Shown: positions 1 to 9,161, counted from the first letter of the stretch. The stretch is 64,000 bases of DNA from Candidatus Polarisedimenticolia bacterium (GCA_036004685.1 DASYRE010000051.1:23230-87229); one strand, 5' to 3'. Numbers and translations: made by a program. Notes: a model not told the origin generated them from the sequence alone.

Positions 1-1421
1 CCCTCCTCCGGCACGGCCCCTTTCAGCTCGAGGCGCGGAAGCCGGCGGGGAGGCGCGATCGACGCCGCGAGCCAGTGCATCACCCCCGTCGCGAGCTCGG
101 CGGCCGGCAGGAGCGCCAGCAGCAGGACCCACTCGTCGTATTCGTCTCCGGGCGCGAGCGCCATCGCGCCCGCCACCCCGAGGGCGGTGAGCAGGCCGAT
201 CCCCCCGAGGTAGAAGAGCGCCGCGTGGCGGAAGAAGAACCGCCGTCCCCGCTGGCGCAGCCCCGGCCGGTGATTCAGCTCTCGCTCGAGCTCGCTCCGT
301 CCCTTGCCGATCAGGTAGTAGCCGATGTGATGGGTGCGGTAGTCGCCCGGATCCCGCCGGGCCGCCTGCCCGGCGCACTCGACAACGCGACGCGCCGCGC
401 TTCTCTGCGATTCTCCCGTCGGCTCCGCCAGATCCTCGATCGCCTTGCGGTAGCGATCGCGCCCGGCGAAGTCCATCCTTCCGTACACTCCCCCCGGATC
501 GCGCCGGAGGATCTGCTCGACCAGGCTGACCTCCTCGAAGAACTCGTTCCAGTCGAGCGTCGAGCACAGCCTCAGCGTGGTGATCGAATTCGCGGTCGAC
601 GCCAGCTCGCGGGCCTGCTCCTGGTGCTCGGAGCGCATCACGTCTTCGGGGGTCCGGTTGGTCGCGGCGAGACGGTCCTCCAGCCTCGAGCGCAGCGGCG
701 CGGCCTCCGATCCGTACTCGCGCAGCCTCTGCAGCAGCCGGACGACGAAGGCCGTGCCCGGCTCGTCGGGAAGCTCGAGGGCCGCTCCGGGCGCGCCGAT
801 CTCGGGCTCCCCCAGGAAGCGGTCGGCCTCGGCTCGCGCCTGGCGCTTCTCCAGGATTCCTTCGGCCAGACCGCGCAGGTTCTCGACCAGCGCCGCTTTG
901 ATCATGATGGGCCAGGCCCATAGCTCGCCGATGCTCAGGGGCGCGACCTCCTGGTAGGAAGACACGAAGCCGACGAGCCTCTGCCGATCGAGGCGGGCGT
1001 CGCTGTGCCGAATCAGGTCGAGCGCCATGGCGTAGACCCGCGCTCCGCCGGGCGCCCCGGGAGACGCCAGCTTGGGGAGGTCGAGGTAGTAGCGGCGCGG
1101 CAGGCTGCGCCGGACGTCGAGGACTTCGGTTCCGATGATGTGGAAGTTATCGAGCAGCCATTCGGCGGCGGGAACGAGGGGCTCGGAGCTCTTCGCGTCG
1201 CGGGCCAGCAAGCGATAGGCGCGCTGGAGCAGCGCGAGGTTCTCGTCCAGCCTGCGGAAGAACCGGCCGGCGCCTTCCCGAGCGCTGGCCGACGGGATGA
1301 AGCGCGTGGCGAGGATCCGGGCGCGCGCCTCCAAATCGGCCAAGCCCAGGATGGTGTCGCCCTCTTCGGCGGGGCCGGCGTAGGTTCCGGCTACTTCGTC
1401 CCGGCGGGTTGTCGGGTTCAT
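1..1421 (-). CDS. Cyclic beta-1,2-glucan synthase, N-terminal part (runs off the window)
   Basis: This reading frame stays open for 473 codons from the ATG at 1421 to the window edge, so the C-terminal part is missing. The N-terminal sequence matches the start of NdvB/ChvB-type cyclic beta-1,2-glucan synthases: an AEWLLDNFHII segment near residue 95, then RRYYLDLPKLA, a region on the arrangement of a final SIGELWAWPI motif, and VENLRGLAE. Two hydrophobic segments appear near residues 395-420 and 430-450, as expected before the glycosyltransferase part. The family makes cyclic osmoregulated periplasmic glucans from UDP-glucose at the inner membrane. A GAGGA sequence about nine bases upstream supports the start. 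No sigma-54-like site was found in front of it. The family call is secure; enzyme activity cannot be judged without the C-terminal GT84/GH94 parts. Confidence 0.85.
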   Translation of the reverse strand, partial: MNPTTRRDEVAGTYAGPAEEGDTILGLADLEARARILATRFIPSASAREGAGRFFRRLDENLALLQRAYRLLARDAKSSEPLVPAAEWLLDNFHIIGTEVLDVRRSLPRRYYLDLPKLASPGAPGGARVYAMALDLIRHSDARLDRQRLVGFVSSYQEVAPLSIGELWAWPIMIKAALVENLRGLAEGILEKRQARAEADRFLGEPEIGAPGAALELPDEPGTAFVVRLLQRLREYGSEAAPLRSRLEDRLAATNRTPEDVMRSEHQEQARELASTANSITTLRLCSTLDWNEFFEEVSLVEQILRRDPGGVYGRMDFAGRDRYRKAIEDLAEPTGESQRSAARRVVECAGQAARRDPGDYRTHHIGYYLIGKGRSELERELNHRPGLRQRGRRFFFRHAALFYLGGIGLLTALGVAGAMALAPGDEYDEWVLLLALLPAAELATGVMHWLAASIAPPRRLPRLELKGAVPEE

Positions 1422-1557
1422 CGGGTTCGTTCCTCGTCGATGGGTCGGGCAGGCGGTTCCCGCCGCGCAACTCCCGGCGGGACCCAGCCGTTCGCGCATG
1501 CCGGTGGGTAGTTTTTTCAGAGGGTTGCAAAGTTTTCAATCCGCCGGTCCGACGGCT

Positions 1558-1779
1558 TCAGGCCGCCCCCGCGAGAGGACTGCGCCGCAGGGAACGGATC
1601 AGCAGCAGGATCCTCGGATCGCCGGCCCCGGGATTGCCCCGCTCGAGACGGCGATCGGGCGACCGTTCCACCGCGTGGATGGCGCATTCGAAGCAGTCGA
1701 ATTGATGAGGCGGCTCGTTCCCGAGCCTCGTCTCGACGCCTTTCACGACTCGCTTGCCGCACAGCTCGCAGATTGGCAT
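1558..1779 (-). CDS. Small Cys-rich putative zinc-binding protein
   Basis: A 73-residue protein begins MPICELCGK and carries a second cysteine cluster, FDCFECAIH, near residue 30, followed by a basic tail. The CxxC plus CxxC pairs suggest one zinc site, as in small treble-clef or zinc-ribbon proteins. The start is set by GGGAGGA five bases before the ATG; a longer frame to 1938 has no ribosome site and would cross the sigma-54 promoter. It resembles the first half of the protein at 30018-30251 (CELCG, then FDSFECAI), so the two are paralogues, and both are preceded by a sigma-54 promoter. The later CxxC pairs of that paralogue are absent here. The molecular role is unknown; a DNA, RNA or protein adaptor role is only a guess. 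Confidence 0.7.
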   Translation of the reverse strand: MPICELCGKRVVKGVETRLGNEPPHQFDCFECAIHAVERSPDRRLERGNPGAGDPRILLLIRSLRRSPLAGAA

Positions 1780-1855
1780 GAGCGTCCTCCCGCTCGCGTC
1801 TACCGTCCCGCGTCCATCCGGTGCGGACGGGGACGAGCGCGACGGGGGGTTTGGC

Positions 1856-1871
1856 AGCAAGCCCCATGCCA
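1856..1871 (-). promoter_or_regulatory. Sigma-54 promoter for the Cys-rich gene
   Basis: On the minus strand the sequence reads TGGCAT-GGGGC-TTGCT. The GG and GC doublets are 12 bases apart, as sigma-54 requires, and only one consensus position differs. The expected start of transcription near 1845 gives a leader of about 66 bases before the ATG at 1779. Confidence 0.75.
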
Positions 1872-1961
1872 TTCGAGCCGGGAAGCGCGCGGCGCTCTTG
1901 GCAGGCGCCGGGGGGGCGTGATAGAGTAACACTCTCAAACGTCGAGAGTAGGCGGCTTTTC

Positions 1962-3146
1962 ATGTCGTCAGAAGAGCGAGAGTCCGTGTCGCAGCCCCGT
2001 TCCGGCTCCGCCGCGCTCGGCGCGGAGGAATCGGCCGTCGCCTCGACCCTGGGCACGGTCCTCTACCATCGCGACCTGCGCCGCCATTCGATGTGGTGGG
2101 CCAACGGCCTTCAGGACCTCCTCGGCTGCTCCGCGCCCGACGCCGCGGCCGCCGGCGAATGGTGGGCCTCCCGGATCCATCCCAAAGATCGAAAAGGCTA
2201 TCACGTGGCCCTCGCCCGGGCCCTCGAAAGCGGTGCGCCGCTGGGTCTGGAGTACCGCGTGCGAAGCGCGGAGGGAGGCTGGGTCGAGGTCCGGGACGAG
2301 GCGGTCCTGGTCCGCGAGCGGTCGGGGGAGCCGGCGCTGATGCTGGGCGCGATTCACGATCTCAGCCGCCTGAAGAACTGGCAGAAGGCTTCCGAGGTCA
2401 TGGACGAGTTCCTGGCGCGGGCGTTCCACGACATCCGCACCCCGATCAGCTCGATCCTGATCTGGTTGCGCGTCTTCCAGAGCAGCGAGGACGCGGAGAA
2501 GAAAGCGCGGGCCCTGGGGGCCATCGAGAACAGCGCGACCACCCTCGCCGAGCTGGTCGACGAGCTTTTCGATCTGTCGCTGATGATCACCGGAAAGCTG
2601 CGCCTGCAGCTGCAGCCGGTCCAGCTGGCTCCCTTAATCGACACCGCTCTAGGTGTCGCGGCCCGGCTCGCTTCCCCGAAGGGGATCCGCCTGGAAAAGA
2701 AGCTTGACCCGCGGGCGGGGCTCGTCAACGGCGACCCGGGCCGGATCGAGCAGCTCGTCCGCGGCCTGGTGGCGAGCGCCATCTCGCTGTCGCCCGAGCG
2801 CGGCACGGTCGAGGTCGTGCAGGACCATGATCCTCCCCACGCCCGCCTCACGGTGCGCTACGAGGCGCCCGCGAGCGGGGGGGGCGACGAGGCCGATCTC
2901 TTCGAGTGGCGGATCGCCTCCAAACGCCGCGGAGGAGTCAATCTCGCGTCGGCGTACCATCTCGCCCTTCTCCACGGCGGGTCGATCAGCGCCCAGATCG
3001 ATGACGCGACCAGAAAAAGCCGGTTCATCGTCCTGATTCCGCTGCTGGCCGAAGAAGCGCAGCCTGCCCCGCCCGAAGGACCGCGGAAGAACGACTCTCC
3101 CCGGAAGGAGACCCCATCCTCTCCTCCGGAATTCTCCAACCGCTGA
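1962..3146 (+). CDS. PAS-domain sensor histidine kinase with a degenerate ATPase domain
   Basis: The 394-residue protein has a PAS/PAC fold (residues about 30-140: DLLGCSAP, WASRIHPKDR, EYRVRSAEGGW), then a HisKA segment with the phospho-acceptor motif AFHDIRTPISS near residue 156. The catalytic domain is abnormal. The N-box asparagine is replaced (RGLVASAISLSPERG), no DTGIG-type G1 box can be found, and only a late GGVNLASAYHLALLHGG segment recalls the G2 box. ATP binding is therefore doubtful. No membrane segment is seen, so it is likely cytoplasmic. It sits 177 bases upstream of the NtrC-type regulator and is its probable partner. The ATG at 1962 was preferred because upstream frames overlap the divergent promoter; an inverted repeat ACTCTC-N7-GAGAGT (1931-1949) lies just before it. 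Confidence 0.8.
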   Translation: MSSEERESVSQPRSGSAALGAEESAVASTLGTVLYHRDLRRHSMWWANGLQDLLGCSAPDAAAAGEWWASRIHPKDRKGYHVALARALESGAPLGLEYRVRSAEGGWVEVRDEAVLVRERSGEPALMLGAIHDLSRLKNWQKASEVMDEFLARAFHDIRTPISSILIWLRVFQSSEDAEKKARALGAIENSATTLAELVDELFDLSLMITGKLRLQLQPVQLAPLIDTALGVAARLASPKGIRLEKKLDPRAGLVNGDPGRIEQLVRGLVASAISLSPERGTVEVVQDHDPPHARLTVRYEAPASGGGDEADLFEWRIASKRRGGVNLASAYHLALLHGGSISAQIDDATRKSRFIVLIPLLAEEAQPAPPEGPRKNDSPRKETPSSPPEFSNR

Positions 3147-3212
3147 CCGGGGCCGGGCCGCTTCCCCGGGATTCCGCGCCGATCCAGCCGTTCCGCCGCT
3201 TCCGCCCGGATT

Positions 3213-3242
3213 TTGATATTCGCGAGGCGCTTGTACTATAGT
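3213..3242 (+). promoter_or_regulatory. Possible sigma-70-type promoter before the NtrC-type regulator
   Basis: TTGATA (3213-3218) and TATAGT (3237-3242) are separated by 18 bases in a short A/T-rich island in otherwise G+C-rich DNA. They lie about 80 bases before the ATG at 3324. The match is reasonable but not proof of use. Confidence 0.4.
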
Positions 3243-3323
3243 TTTCGGCCCGACGGTCAGACGGAAGCCGGCGTCCGCCGGGCGTGATGGCCCCCATCGC
3301 GCGCGGGAGGGTCCGCAGATCCA

Positions 3324-4655
3324 ATGCTCGACGTGCTGGTGGTCGACGACGATCCCAACTTCCTGAGCGGCCTCACCGAGATGGTGAGCAAGGAAGGCTT
3401 CGCCACGACGACGGCCGGGTCGCTCCAGGAGGCGCGGCAGAAGCTCAAGGAGTCGACCCCCGACATGGTCCTGCTGGACGTCGACCTCCCCGACGGCAGC
3501 GGCATGGAGCTCCTCAAGGAGATCGGCGCCAACCCCCTCACCAACGTCGTGATCATCACGGGGCACGCCACCATCGACGCCGCGGTGGAGGCGATGCAGA
3601 TGGGCGCCTCCAATTACCTCACCAAGCCGATCGATTTCGCGCGCGTCAAGGCGCTGCTCGTCGGCGTCGCGCAGACCCGGGAGCTGAAGCAGCAGATCGG
3701 CAACCTCCGGAAGGAGCTCCGGCAGCTCGGAAAATTCGGCCCGCTGATCGGCGTCTCCGCGGCGATGCAGAACGTCTACGACATGGTCTCGAAGGTCGCG
3801 CCGACCGAGGCGACGGTGATGCTGCTGGGCGAGACGGGCACCGGCAAGGAGCTGGTGGCCGAGACCGTGCACGATCTGAGCCGGCGCCGGAAGCAGGCGT
3901 TCCTGGCGATCAACTGCGGCGCGGTCTCCCCTTCCCTCATCGGTAGCGAGCTGTTCGGCCACGAGAAAGGAAGCTTCACCGGCGCCGAGCGGCAGCAGCG
4001 GGGCTACTTCGAGCAGGCCAACGGCGGAACCCTGTTCCTGGACGAGATCACGGAGATGCCGCTCGACCTCCAGGTCGACTTGCTGCGGGTCCTGGAGACG
4101 GGAAGCTTCCGGCGCGTGGGCGGGCAGCAGCTGATCACCGTCGACGTCCGGGTGATCGCCGCCACCAACGTCGATCCTGCGAACGCCACCTTCAAGCAGA
4201 AGCTCCGGGAGGATCTCCTCTACCGTCTCAACGTGTTTCCCATCCTCCTCCCGCCCCTGCGCGAGCGGCTCGATGACGTGGAGCTGCTGGCGGAGCATTT
4301 CCTCGCCTCTCTCAACCGGGACGCGGGCACGTCGAAGCGCTTCACGGGGGTGGCGGTGGAGCGGCTCCGGGCCCACCCCTGGCCGGGGAACGTCCGCGAG
4401 CTGAAGAACATCATCCAGCGCGCTTTCATCATGGCCGAGAACGACATCGGCCTCGACTCCCTCGTCCTGGGAGTGACGGAAGTCTCGGGCTCGAGCTTGA
4501 ACATGAAGGTCGGCACCTCCCTGGCCGAGGCCGAGCGGCGCCTGATCCTCGCGACCCTCGAGCATTGCGCGGGCGACAAGAAAGCCTCGGCCGCCATCCT
4601 CGGGATCAGCCTCAAGACGCTCTACAACCGGCTCAGCGAGTACAAGCCGCAATAA
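3324..4655 (+). CDS. NtrC-family sigma-54-dependent response regulator
   Basis: The 443-residue protein has the full enhancer-binding-protein layout. A receiver domain (about 1-120) has acidic residues D8-D10, phospho-acceptor D52 in LLDVDLPDG and the conserved lysine in LTKPID. An AAA+ domain follows with Walker A GETGTGKE near residue 168, the sigma-54 contact loop GSFTGA (a variant of GAFTGA) near 216, Walker B GTLFLDEI, and the arginine-rich sensor region LREDLLYRLNVFP. A Fis-type helix-turn-helix ends the protein (KKASAAILGISLKTLYNRL). It should drive RNA polymerase with sigma-54 from -24/-12 promoters when phosphorylated. The upstream kinase-like gene is its likely sensor. Seven sigma-54 promoters in this window are candidate targets, an inference from co-location. 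The start has GGGAGGG about 12 bases upstream. Confidence 0.95.
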   Translation: MLDVLVVDDDPNFLSGLTEMVSKEGFATTTAGSLQEARQKLKESTPDMVLLDVDLPDGSGMELLKEIGANPLTNVVIITGHATIDAAVEAMQMGASNYLTKPIDFARVKALLVGVAQTRELKQQIGNLRKELRQLGKFGPLIGVSAAMQNVYDMVSKVAPTEATVMLLGETGTGKELVAETVHDLSRRRKQAFLAINCGAVSPSLIGSELFGHEKGSFTGAERQQRGYFEQANGGTLFLDEITEMPLDLQVDLLRVLETGSFRRVGGQQLITVDVRVIAATNVDPANATFKQKLREDLLYRLNVFPILLPPLRERLDDVELLAEHFLASLNRDAGTSKRFTGVAVERLRAHPWPGNVRELKNIIQRAFIMAENDIGLDSLVLGVTEVSGSSLNMKVGTSLAEAERRLILATLEHCAGDKKASAAILGISLKTLYNRLSEYKPQ

Positions 4656-4846
4656 TCTCGCTGCCCAAGCCGCCCCCCCGGCTCCTAACCCTCCACGGCG
4701 AAGGTCCACCTTTTCATCGGACTTCTCCGCTCGGCGCGCGGGCTCCCGGAGCCCGGCCGGCGAGGCGGCGGCCACACGACCCGCCGGGGTTGCCGCGAAG
4801 AGCGTCGGAATCCGAAGGACCTTTCGATCGATTCGACCTTTGCGGC

Positions 4847-4862
4847 TGGCACATTTGTTGCT
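4847..4862 (+). promoter_or_regulatory. Perfect sigma-54 promoter before the HAD phosphatase gene
   Basis: The sequence TGGCAC-ATTTG-TTGCT matches the -24/-12 consensus exactly. It lies in the 368-base gap between the NtrC-type regulator and the HAD gene, and start of transcription near 4874 would give a leader of about 150 bases. The promoter sits inside an inverted repeat, GGCTGGCA (4844-4851) and TGCCAGCC (4868-4875). Nothing else was recognised in the gap. Confidence 0.8.
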
Positions 4863-5023
4863 GTTTTTGCCAGCCGTTGCTGAGAACCACCATCAGGATG
4901 TCCCGGCGGTAAGGCCTTTATCCAACGAACCGATCGGTGCCCGGGGCGCCGCGACAGCGGGGAGACCTTCAAAGGGGAGCGCGCCCGCGCCGGCCAAAGA
5001 GCAGGAAGGACGGAGGTAGGAGC

Positions 5024-5755
5024 ATGTCATCCAAGGGGATACGAGCGGTCATTTTCGACATCGACGGGACGCTTGTCGATTCCGTCGATCTGCACGCCCG
5101 ATCGTGGAAGGAGATCTTCGCGGCCTACGGAAAGCAGGTCCCTTTTGAAGAAGCGCGTCGCCAAATCGGCAAAGGAGCGGATCAGCTGATGCCGGTCTTT
5201 TTCAGTGCCGAGGAGATCCGCCGGTTCGGCGAGGAGATGGAGGAGGCGCGCGGACGCCTGTTCCGGAGCCGCTACCTGCCGCTCGTCCGGCCCTTTCCGA
5301 AGACCCGCGAGCTCTTCCAGCGCCTCAAGGACGACGGGGTGCGGATTGCTCTGGCTTCCTCGGCGTCCCGTGAGGACCTGGACGAGTACACCCGGTTGGC
5401 GAGAATCCAGGACCTGGTCGACGAGCAGATCACCGCCGACGACGTCAGCCAGTCGAAGCCGCACCCGGAGGTCTTCGAGGTGGCCCTGGAGGCGCTCGGG
5501 AACCCCGACCCGGCGAACGTGACGGTCGTGGGAGACACCCCCTACGACGTCCAGGCGGCCCGGAAGGCGGGGCTGGACACCGTCGGCGTTCTCTCTGGGG
5601 GGTTCTCCGAGGACGATCTGCGCGGCGCGGGGGCGGTCGCGATCTACCGCGACATCGAGGATCTCCTGGCTCATTACGAGGAGTCGCCTCTCGGCGCACG
5701 GGCGGACGAGGTGTTCCTCGGCCGGCTGGCCCAGCATTCTCACTCAAGACTCTGA
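5024..5755 (+). CDS. HAD-superfamily phosphatase (phosphoglycolate phosphatase / beta-phosphoglucomutase type)
   Basis: The 243-residue protein shows the four HAD motifs in order: FDIDGTLVDS near residue 12 (nucleophile and acid aspartates), a serine in LASSAS, the lysine in SQSKPHPEVF, and GDTPYDVQAARKAG with the metal-binding aspartates. The alpha-helical cap lies between motif I and motif II, as in the subfamily I group that includes phosphoglycolate phosphatase and beta-phosphoglucomutase; the substrate cannot be told. GGAGGTAGGAGC immediately before the ATG fixes the start. The gene is preceded by a perfect sigma-54 promoter and its 3' end overlaps the convergent hybrid kinase by 12 bases. 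Confidence 0.85.
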   Translation: MSSKGIRAVIFDIDGTLVDSVDLHARSWKEIFAAYGKQVPFEEARRQIGKGADQLMPVFFSAEEIRRFGEEMEEARGRLFRSRYLPLVRPFPKTRELFQRLKDDGVRIALASSASREDLDEYTRLARIQDLVDEQITADDVSQSKPHPEVFEVALEALGNPDPANVTVVGDTPYDVQAARKAGLDTVGVLSGGFSEDDLRGAGAVAIYRDIEDLLAHYEESPLGARADEVFLGRLAQHSHSRL

Positions 5756-8700
5756 GCGGCCCCGGCTCACCAATTCCCGCAGCCGCTCGGGCTGGACCGG
5801 CTTGGTCAGATGCAGGTCGAAACCCGCCGCTTCGGCGCGGCGCCGGTCCTCTTCCTGCCCGTAGCCGGTCACGGCGACCAGCAAGGCCCCGTCGAGCCGG
5901 CCGTTCTTCTTGAGCCGGCGCGCGATCTCGTAGCCGTCCATCCCCGGGAGTCCGATGTCCAGGAGAATGACGTCGGGGCGGAACGCGCCGGCGGCTTCCA
6001 GCGCCCCCGGACCGTCGTAGGCGGTGCGGACCTCGTGGCCGTCGAGGGAAAGCATCATGCTGATGCTCTCAGCGGCGTCCTCGTTGTCGTCGACGATCAG
6101 GATCCGCCGGCTGGTCGCCGGGATGCTTCTCGGCTTCGCCGCGGCCGGCTTGGTCTGCGGCCGCGTTTCCTCCGCCCGCGGCAGGGTGACGACGAACTCG
6201 CTCCCCAGCCCCGGCCCGGCGCTGAACGCCTCCAGCGTTCCCCCGTGCATCTCCACCAGCCGGCGGGCCAGGGTCAGTCCGATCCCCAGCCCCCCCGCCG
6301 CGCGGTCCAGCGAGTGATCGCCCTGGGAGAAGAGCTCGAAAATCGTCTCCAGGACCTCCGGGGTCATGCCGATGCCGGTGTCCCGGACGCGCACCAGGAC
6401 CTTCTTCTCCGTGTCGAGCCGCTCGACGACGAGCCCGATCTTCCCGCCTTCCGGCGTGTACTTGGCGGCGTTGTCGAGGAGGTTCGTCAAGACCTGGGAG
6501 AGGCGGTCGAGATCGGCCTCGACGACGATCTCCCCCTCGGGCGTCTCGATCGACAGGCTCTGCCTCCGCGTCTCCATCAGCGGCCGCACCGATTCCACCG
6601 CCCGCGTCACGACGACCGCGAGATCGGTCGGTTCGCGCCGGATCCTCACCTTTTCCGTCGTGATCCGGGCGACGTCGAGCAGCTCGTCTACCAGCCGGGC
6701 GAGGTGGGAGACCTGGCGATCGATCACGGCGCGGGCCCACTCGAGCCTCGACTCGGGCGGGCCCATCAGCCGCAGGATCTCCGTCGCGTTGAGCACCGCC
6801 GCGAGCGGGTTGCGCAGCTCGTGCGCCAGCATGGCGAGGAACCGGTCCTTGCGCTGATCGGACTGCTTCAGCTTCTCCTCGATCTCGCGGCGGCTCGTGA
6901 TGTCGGTGGAGACGGAGCAGATGGCGTAGGGATTCCCCGCCGCGTCCACCAGGGGGAACTTGCTGGTCAGCCAGTAGCCGGGCTTCGCGTCGGACGAATC
7001 GGAAGGCGAAACCTCTTCGAGCTGCAGGGGACTCTTCGCCTTTTGGACGCGCCGATCCTCCGCGCTCGCGCCCTCGGCCTCTCCGGGAGGCAGGAGATCG
7101 TGATCGCTCTTCCCGAGCACCTCCTGCCCGGGCGCCCGCTGGGCCCAGAGCGAGGCGGCGGTGCGGTTCAGGAAAAGGTAGCGGCCCTCGACGTCCTTGA
7201 TCGAGACGGCGAGCGGCGCGTTGTCGAGGATCGAGCGCAGGCGCTCCTCGCTCTGCCGCAGCGCCTCCTCGGCGCGCTTCCGCTCCGTGATGTCCCGCAG
7301 ATAGGCGGTGAACAGAGGCCGGCTCTGGCGGTGGACCACCGTGACCGTCAGCTCAACGGGAAACTCGGCGCCGTCCCGGCGCATGGCGGTCATCTGGACT
7401 CGCTTGCCCAGCATCCGCGCCTCGGCGGAGGTCAGGTAGCGCATCAGGCCGGCGCGGTACGCGGCGCGATGCCGCTCCGGAATCATGATTTCCGCCAGGT
7501 TCTTTCCAAGGACCTCGGCGCGCCGGTAGCCGAAGGTCGCCTCCGCCGCCGGGTTGAATTCGCAGATCAGCCCTTCCTCGTCCATGCTCACGATGCAATC
7601 GAGGGCCGAATTGAGCATGGCGCGCAGCCGCGCCTCCCCCTCCCGCAGCGCGCTCTCCGTCCGCTTCCGCCCGATGTACTGTCCCAGCTCGTTGCCGATG
7701 CTGACGAAGGAGCGGACCACCTCGTCATCCGGCTGCCGGATCTCGCGGCTGAAGAACTCGACGACCGCCAGGACCTCGCCGTCGAGCACGATCGGGAACG
7801 CGAAGGCGCCATGCAGGCCGTCGCGCGCGGCCATCCCGGCCCGCGGGAAGTTGGGATCCCGCGTCACGTCCGCGATCCACGCGGGGCAGCCGCTGGCCCA
7901 CACCCTTCCCGGCAGGCCGACGCCCTCCTCGAACAGCAGCTCGCGGCTGCGGGCCGCGAACGCCGGAGTGTGGACCTCCGGCTGGTTCCATATCTGGAGG
8001 AACACCAGTCGCCGGGCGGCCGGATCGACGCGCCAGAAGATCCCGAGGTCCCAATCGAGCGTGGAGCAGATCGCTTCGAGGACGGGCAGCGCGGTCTCGT
8101 CGAGCGACTTGGCGTGCGCGATCGCCTGGGAGACTCGGTATTCCGCCGAGCGCCGGGCGATCGCGATCCTCCGCTCGGAGATCGCGGCGCTCAGGATGAG
8201 CGTCGTCACCGTCACGACGCTGAGGAAGATCTGGACGAGCATCAGGCTCTCGTCGACCGTCTTCCCGAGGAAAGGCCCCCTGCCCTCCAGCGCGCTGCCG
8301 ATGGCGATGATCGAAGCCACCAGGGTCGCCGTCGTCGTGCCGAGCTGCCCGAAACGAACCGCCGCCCAGATCAGCAGCGGAAAGACGATGTACACCAGGG
8401 GGTAATGGGTCCGAAACTCTGAGAAGGGGAAACGGAACGCGAAGTGGCAGACGGTGATCAACCCGGCCAGGAGGACCAGGCTCTCGGCGATCCTCCGGAA
8501 GCGCCATTCCGGCCTCATGAGGGTCTTGAACCAGCTGAGCACCACCGGCGCGACGACGAGATCCCCCATCGCGTCCCCCAGCCACCAGGTCTTCCAGATC
8601 GACCCGTAGAGGCTCCACGGCTGCAGCCCGGCGGCGCAGAGAGTGGTCGTCCCGATCAGCGCGCTGACGGTGGTGCTCACTCCTGCCGCCAGGACGACGA

Positions 8701-9046
8701 GGCCGAAGATGTCCCGCAAGTGCTCCAGCCGCGGATCGAATCGCCCGACGCGCTCCAGGAGCCAGGCCCCGGTCAGGGCCTCGAGCATGTTCCCCGTGGC
8801 GATCGCCGCCGCCACGACGACCGGCTCGTGGCTCGTGGCGTTCGCCACGAAGGCGCCGAGCCAGACGGCCGGCCAGATCCGGCGGCCGAAGAGGATGCAG
8901 GCGGCGAGCGCGATCCCGCTGGGAGGCCAGACCGCGGTGACCTGCTCCGCGACCCCGGCCATCGTGAAGCCCAGCTTCGCGGCGAACAGGTAGGAGGTGC
9001 CGATTGCGGCAAGGAGCGGGATGTACGTCCGGTCGCGCAGGCTCAT
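5744..9046 (-). CDS. MASE1-GAF-PAS-PAS hybrid histidine kinase with receiver domain
   Basis: This 1100-residue protein begins with a MASE1 integral membrane sensor (about 1-290, with the typical VWPPSGIALA and several hydrophobic helices). It continues with a GAF domain (about 310-455), two PAS/PAC units (about 470-725), a HisKA domain with LAHELRNPLA (His near 742), an HATPase domain with NLLDNAAKYTPEGG, DTGIGM and GLGIGL boxes, and a C-terminal receiver with LLDIGLPGMDG (Asp near 1027). All catalytic boxes are intact. It lacks an HPt or DNA-binding output, so the signal must pass to another protein. MASE1 ligands are generally unknown. One of four hybrid kinases here with closely similar kinase-receiver parts. 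Confidence 0.93.
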   Translation of the reverse strand: MSLRDRTYIPLLAAIGTSYLFAAKLGFTMAGVAEQVTAVWPPSGIALAACILFGRRIWPAVWLGAFVANATSHEPVVVAAAIATGNMLEALTGAWLLERVGRFDPRLEHLRDIFGLVVLAAGVSTTVSALIGTTTLCAAGLQPWSLYGSIWKTWWLGDAMGDLVVAPVVLSWFKTLMRPEWRFRRIAESLVLLAGLITVCHFAFRFPFSEFRTHYPLVYIVFPLLIWAAVRFGQLGTTTATLVASIIAIGSALEGRGPFLGKTVDESLMLVQIFLSVVTVTTLILSAAISERRIAIARRSAEYRVSQAIAHAKSLDETALPVLEAICSTLDWDLGIFWRVDPAARRLVFLQIWNQPEVHTPAFAARSRELLFEEGVGLPGRVWASGCPAWIADVTRDPNFPRAGMAARDGLHGAFAFPIVLDGEVLAVVEFFSREIRQPDDEVVRSFVSIGNELGQYIGRKRTESALREGEARLRAMLNSALDCIVSMDEEGLICEFNPAAEATFGYRRAEVLGKNLAEIMIPERHRAAYRAGLMRYLTSAEARMLGKRVQMTAMRRDGAEFPVELTVTVVHRQSRPLFTAYLRDITERKRAEEALRQSEERLRSILDNAPLAVSIKDVEGRYLFLNRTAASLWAQRAPGQEVLGKSDHDLLPPGEAEGASAEDRRVQKAKSPLQLEEVSPSDSSDAKPGYWLTSKFPLVDAAGNPYAICSVSTDITSRREIEEKLKQSDQRKDRFLAMLAHELRNPLAAVLNATEILRLMGPPESRLEWARAVIDRQVSHLARLVDELLDVARITTEKVRIRREPTDLAVVVTRAVESVRPLMETRRQSLSIETPEGEIVVEADLDRLSQVLTNLLDNAAKYTPEGGKIGLVVERLDTEKKVLVRVRDTGIGMTPEVLETIFELFSQGDHSLDRAAGGLGIGLTLARRLVEMHGGTLEAFSAGPGLGSEFVVTLPRAEETRPQTKPAAAKPRSIPATSRRILIVDDNEDAAESISMMLSLDGHEVRTAYDGPGALEAAGAFRPDVILLDIGLPGMDGYEIARRLKKNGRLDGALLVAVTGYGQEEDRRRAEAAGFDLHLTKPVQPERLRELVSRGRSES

Positions 9047-9161
9047 GCCGGGTCCCGGAGGAAGGTTCGCGGCGAAGCCAGGGCGGCCGGCCGGGGGCCG
9101 GCCTCCGTGGCCCTTGGCGAGATCTTATCAGGATCCCGGAAACCGAGGCGCCTCGCAGCGC

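Noticed and set aside
1531..3267. Similar short stretches GTTTTC...CCGACGG near 1531-1560 and 3241-3267
   Set aside because: The shared bases are few and interrupted, so common descent or a common regulator cannot be supported.
5810..8422. An 870-codon plus-strand open frame opposite the MASE1 hybrid kinase
   Set aside because: It is antisense to a complete, motif-rich kinase, has no recognisable domain, and long open frames opposite real genes are normal in such G+C-rich DNA.
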